Both the position numbers and the translations under genes were made by a program. Below, piece after piece: positions 51,981 to 64,000 of a DNA stretch of 64,000 bases. This DNA is from Amorphochlora amoebiformis (lineage: Eukaryota > Cercozoa > Chlorarachniophyceae): NCBI GenBank assembly GCA_054601695.1, contig BAAHQB010000308.1, forward strand, positions 62,001 to 126,000, in the 5' to 3' direction. Below the pieces are notes generated by a model. It saw nothing but the letters and a program-made list of their open reading frames with translations. It did not search any database and had not been told where the DNA came from. Numbering within the stretch: position 1 is the stretch's first letter; every line of letters begins with the position of its first letter.

Positions 51981-52939
51981 CAATATTTTTAGAACAATGT
52001 ATATATATATATATATATATATAAATATACTAGATCTATGCACACATATGCATTGGATTAACAACCGTCAGCACAACCGCACATTCAAATATCATCTTTT
52101 GATATGAGTGGTTTTTACCAGTATAGTCAAGATAGTTAACTTAGATTGATATTCGTAAGAAGCCAGTACTTAACCTCGTGAGTCGTGATTGTAGTGAATT
52201 GGTTCAATTCGAACAGTAAAGTCCATGCAATGCACTGGATCTGACATGTGTGTGTAGTGCATCTGACATGATGCACAGACAGACGATAGCTCGGCGGTAT
52301 ATATACGTATATGTACGTACTTATACATATCTAGCATATACGTACATACATATACTAGATATATAATATATTACAGTGCGTACGCAATTATAACGATGTA
52401 AGAGTATATATGATCCACGGTGTACATGTGTACATACTAGACATACTTACTGGTGGTGTTTATAAAGGTACACGAGATAATTCATGGTACTGATGAATAT
52501 ATCCTAGATATCCTAGATATCTAGGAAATCAAACGACTCATAATTGCTAATGCAGTATACTATTACCGCATAATTAAGCAATTCCAAGAGCGTACACTCT
52601 AGGCACTGTACTCATGTACTTACTATGATAAAAATTCTGCCAGAAAAAAAGTCTGGGCATGTTGATATATAGTTATAATTAATATTACACCCCAACTTAC
52701 TTTTATGCGATCATCATGCGCATGCATATATTATATTATTTACATCCGCGATCGATAGAGACCACAGGTTTCAAGCCTGGCACTCTAGCTTAGATGAAAT
52801 CATGGAAGCTGTCTAGTAGCTACGTCGCATCGCAGTTGTCTAGACTCTAGATGAAGTAAGTCTTAAGTACCGTCAACTCATACCTACAACAGCTAGCTAC
52901 CCACCAATGCTGAATCAGGGTTTCGGAGTGGTTTGATGG
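51761..52939. other. Convergent spacer before the FPPS stop
   Basis: No coding exon was found. After short (TA)n tracts at 51940-52025 the sequence turns into palindrome-word-rich DNA (tctagactctagatgaagta, catatactagatatataata, ctagatatcctagatatcta), like the other convergent spacers. Confidence 0.55.
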
Positions 52940-61279
<8,340 letters not shown>

Positions 61280-61646
61280 GATGTATGGGCACTCCGTTGG
61301 CCTAAAGACGTCGAAAACTCGGGGAAAATGCGCTCGGCTACCCTCTAATACTTTTATGCGTGATGCAGCCTTTTGTCACACTAGTGACTCTGCGTTTCGT
61401 CACGTTAGAAGAAAGTGACATAGTCGTGACATCGGGGGGTATCACACACTGTCTCGTCGCATCGACTGCGTGATGCACGGCCACGCGAAGCCTCAGGTGC
61501 TTAATATTGTAAAGACATGAGGATATTAGTGTTGGAGAGGGCTGGTTCATAATCTGCAGTTGAATTTCGGACACGGCGATGTCTTTTCGACGGTTCTGAA
61601 ACATCTGTCTGCACGATGCCAGGTCGACGCGGTCGCCAACAACCGT
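61280..61646. promoter_or_regulatory. Divergent promoter region between FPPS and a membrane-protein gene
   Basis: This 367-base spacer between two outward-facing starts is unique, non-TA sequence with several short direct words (gtcacactagtgact, cgtcacgttag, gtgacatagtcgtgac) that resemble paired GTCAC motifs at 61376-61433. It probably holds both promoters. An open frame at 61548-61646 could add upstream codons to the right-hand gene. Confidence 0.45.
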
Positions 61647-61904
61647 ATGATCTCACTCAAGGAGAGCGAAGCGCGTAAAACAGTAGGTAACTACTCGCGA
61701 CAAATAAATCCCTCCTTTCTGAGAAGCATTTATTTTTTGCGTGGAAAGGGCGTCCCGTCAAACGTGTAAACACGGTGTATTTAAGGCAATTATATGTTTT
61801 CATGGTGTTTGGGGTGAATGGTGTTATGGTTGTTTGTTGTCAGGCATTGTCACACTACTTATAGGCGTTGTAGGTGCTCTTTCCAACTGGATTACTCACT
61901 CTGG

Positions 61905-61982
<78 letters not shown>

Positions 61983-61995
61983 CTATATTTATACA

Positions 61996-62050
<55 letters not shown>

Positions 62051-62189
62051 CATATATATATGTATATACATATATATATGTATATATATATAAATATTAT
62101 ATACATATCTACATCTATATTTATATAATATATATATATATATATATATGTACGTATGTATGTATGTATGTATGTATGTGTCTATTTAT

Positions 62190-62279
<90 letters not shown>

Positions 62280-62298
62280 GTGTGTGTGTGTGTGTATA

Positions 62299-62337
<39 letters not shown>

Positions 62338-62339
62338 TG

Positions 62340-62436
<97 letters not shown>

Positions 62437-63166
62437 CATATATAAGAGTTATATTACTCAAGTGTCAAGACTAATACTTAACTACACAAGAGCAATACTT
62501 AAGTGTATATAAGACTAGATACTTAAGGGTATATAAGAGTAATGTGTTATATAAGACTAGATACTTAAGGGTATATAAGAGTAATGTGTTATATAAGACT
62601 AGATACTTAAGGGTATATAAGAGTAATGTGTTATATAAGACTAGATACTTAAGGGTATATAAGAGTAATGTGTTATATAAGACTAGATACTTAAGGGTAT
62701 ATAAGAGTAATGTGTTATATAAGACTAGATACTTAAGGGTATATAAGAGTAATGTGTTATATAAGACTAGATACTTAAGGGTATATAAGAGTAATGTGTT
62801 ATATAAGACTAGATACTTAAGGGTATATAAGAGTAATGTGTTATATAAGACTAGATACTTAAGGGTATATAAGAGTAATATGTTATATAAGACTGGATAC
62901 TTAAGGGTATATAAGAGTAATGTGCTATATAAGACTAGATACTTAAGGGTATATAAGAGTAATGTGTTATATAAGACTAGATACTTAAGGGTATATAAGA
63001 GTAATGTGTTATATTAGACTAGATACTTAAGGTATATAAGAGTAATGTGTAAGTGTGTATATATAGGCATCCTAGCTCTCCTGCTTTCGACTGGTATTGG
63101 GACTTGGAGGTATGGATATATATATATATATATATATATACATTTAAAAATATATAAAATATATGT

Positions 63167-63245
<79 letters not shown>

Positions 63246-63593
63246 CATGTAAATATATGTATATATTATATAATATGTTTAAGTACATGTATATACGTCC
63301 ATAAAGATACCTACCTAATGTATATAGGATGTTTAGGTGTCATACATAGACCTAAGAGTTACATTTATGCCTTAGAGGGCTAGAAGAGGGTCAGGGTTGG
63401 AGTAGAAAGCCTAAATCTATGTTGAAATTTTGTTTTTCTTACTTTTTTTTTTTTTCGGCAACTGGATATTTTTCGCGAGGGTAGGACTGGTTTCGAGTCG
63501 CAATGAGGGTATGTTACTCGAAATTTCTTATTCATTTTTATTCGTAAAATATATATATAACATGTATATTTGTATTTAGGTATATGTATATAT

Positions 63594-63681
<88 letters not shown>

Positions 63682-64000
63682 TATACATATATATATATGC
63701 ATATTGTATATATATATATATAGATATATATATGTATGTATGTATATGTATATAAAACGCAAGAGGGTAGGTAATTATTATTAAGTTTGTATATGTACAT
63801 AAATCAAAACATATATTCGAAATATACATATACATAAATATATATATATATATAAATATATATATATATATCTATATGTATCCAACTACTCGTGCATACA
63901 CGAAATACATCATAAAAACATTCGATACATTTACCCTTAAATTCAAACCCAACAGATGTATACTAAACCTCCGCTGGAACTATGATGGCAAAGGAAATCG
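61647..64000 (+). CDS. 5' part of a multi-exon membrane protein, runs off the window
   Basis: I do not recognise the family. Exons: 61647-61686 ([13 protein letters not shown]), 61844-61903, 63067-63109, 63480-63508; the phases agree through these four. The peptides contain two hydrophobic segments typical of transmembrane helices: [17 protein letters not shown] and [14 protein letters not shown], followed by [11 protein letters not shown] and a strong GTATGT donor. An exon-like stretch after cccaacag at 63956 ([13 protein letters not shown]) may be a later exon, but its phase does not fit directly, so an exon may be missing. The start Met is the first ATG in frame; a longer frame without ATG extends to 61548. 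The gene is divergent from FPPS. The intron between exons 2 and 3 holds a 42-bp minisatellite. Confidence 0.5.
62495..63050. repeat. 42-bp minisatellite, about 13 copies
   Basis: The unit gactagatacttaagggtat followed by ataagagtaatgtgttatataa repeats at exact 42-base intervals with two or three substitutions. Because 42 is a multiple of three, one frame stays open for over 150 codons, with a 14-residue period. It lies in an intron and begins in sequence resembling a degraded unit at 62450-62510. Confidence 0.97.

Noticed and set aside
62544-63017. 157-codon frame with a 14-residue period
   Set aside because: It is a by-product of a 42-bp intron minisatellite whose length is divisible by three; no start context or flanking exon supports it.

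Overview
This is nuclear DNA from an intron-dense eukaryote, probably a protist or alga (inference). Every recognisable gene is a eukaryotic nuclear gene cut into many short exons with GT-AG introns, and most introns carry long (TA)n tracts. The window also holds (GA)n, poly-A, CA-rich and (TTTG)n blocks and an internal TTAGGG array. I saw no prokaryotic operon, CRISPR array, insertion sequence or convincing tRNA/rRNA gene. Exon models were built by hand from protein similarity, splice dinucleotides and phase agreement; nearly all junctions close in phase.

Layout: (1) 624-6230 (+) 1-Cys peroxiredoxin (PRDX6 type), 12 exons. (2) 7412-12050 (-), possibly starting at 13643, a Lys/Glu-rich protein I could not assign. 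(3) 15906-32198 (+) the largest subunit of RNA polymerase III (RPC1/POLR3A), about 29 exons. (4) 32766-35034 (-) a cyclophilin fused to the splicing factor SYF2, 4 exons. (5) 38190-44418 (-) a probable RNase P/MRP p40-like protein. (6) 44535-49881 (+) a protein built from 17 tandem 48-residue aromatic, amphipathic units plus a partial one. (7) 51277-51760 (+) a doubtful His-rich exon. (8) 52940-61279 (-) farnesyl/geranylgeranyl diphosphate synthase, 15 exons. (9) 61647-end (+) the 5' part of a membrane protein that runs off the window. Genes 5/6 and 8/9 are divergent pairs with short shared promoters. Gene pairs 1/2, 3/4 and 6/8 converge on intergenic spacers rich in CTAG, GTAC and other palindromic tetranucleotides.

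The most striking pattern is structural. In six of the genes, an exon edge together with its splice site has been copied one to eight times into the neighbouring intron, each copy separated by a (TA)n tract. The clearest case is the FPPS exon encoding the catalytic DDIMD motif, present nine times with most acceptor sites intact. Two other items deserve attention: the tandem 48-residue repeat protein, which I do not recognise, and the cyclophilin-SYF2 fusion.

The genes do not form one pathway. Pol III subunit, RNase P-like protein and SYF2 fusion all act in RNA synthesis or processing, while peroxiredoxin and prenyl synthase are housekeeping metabolism.
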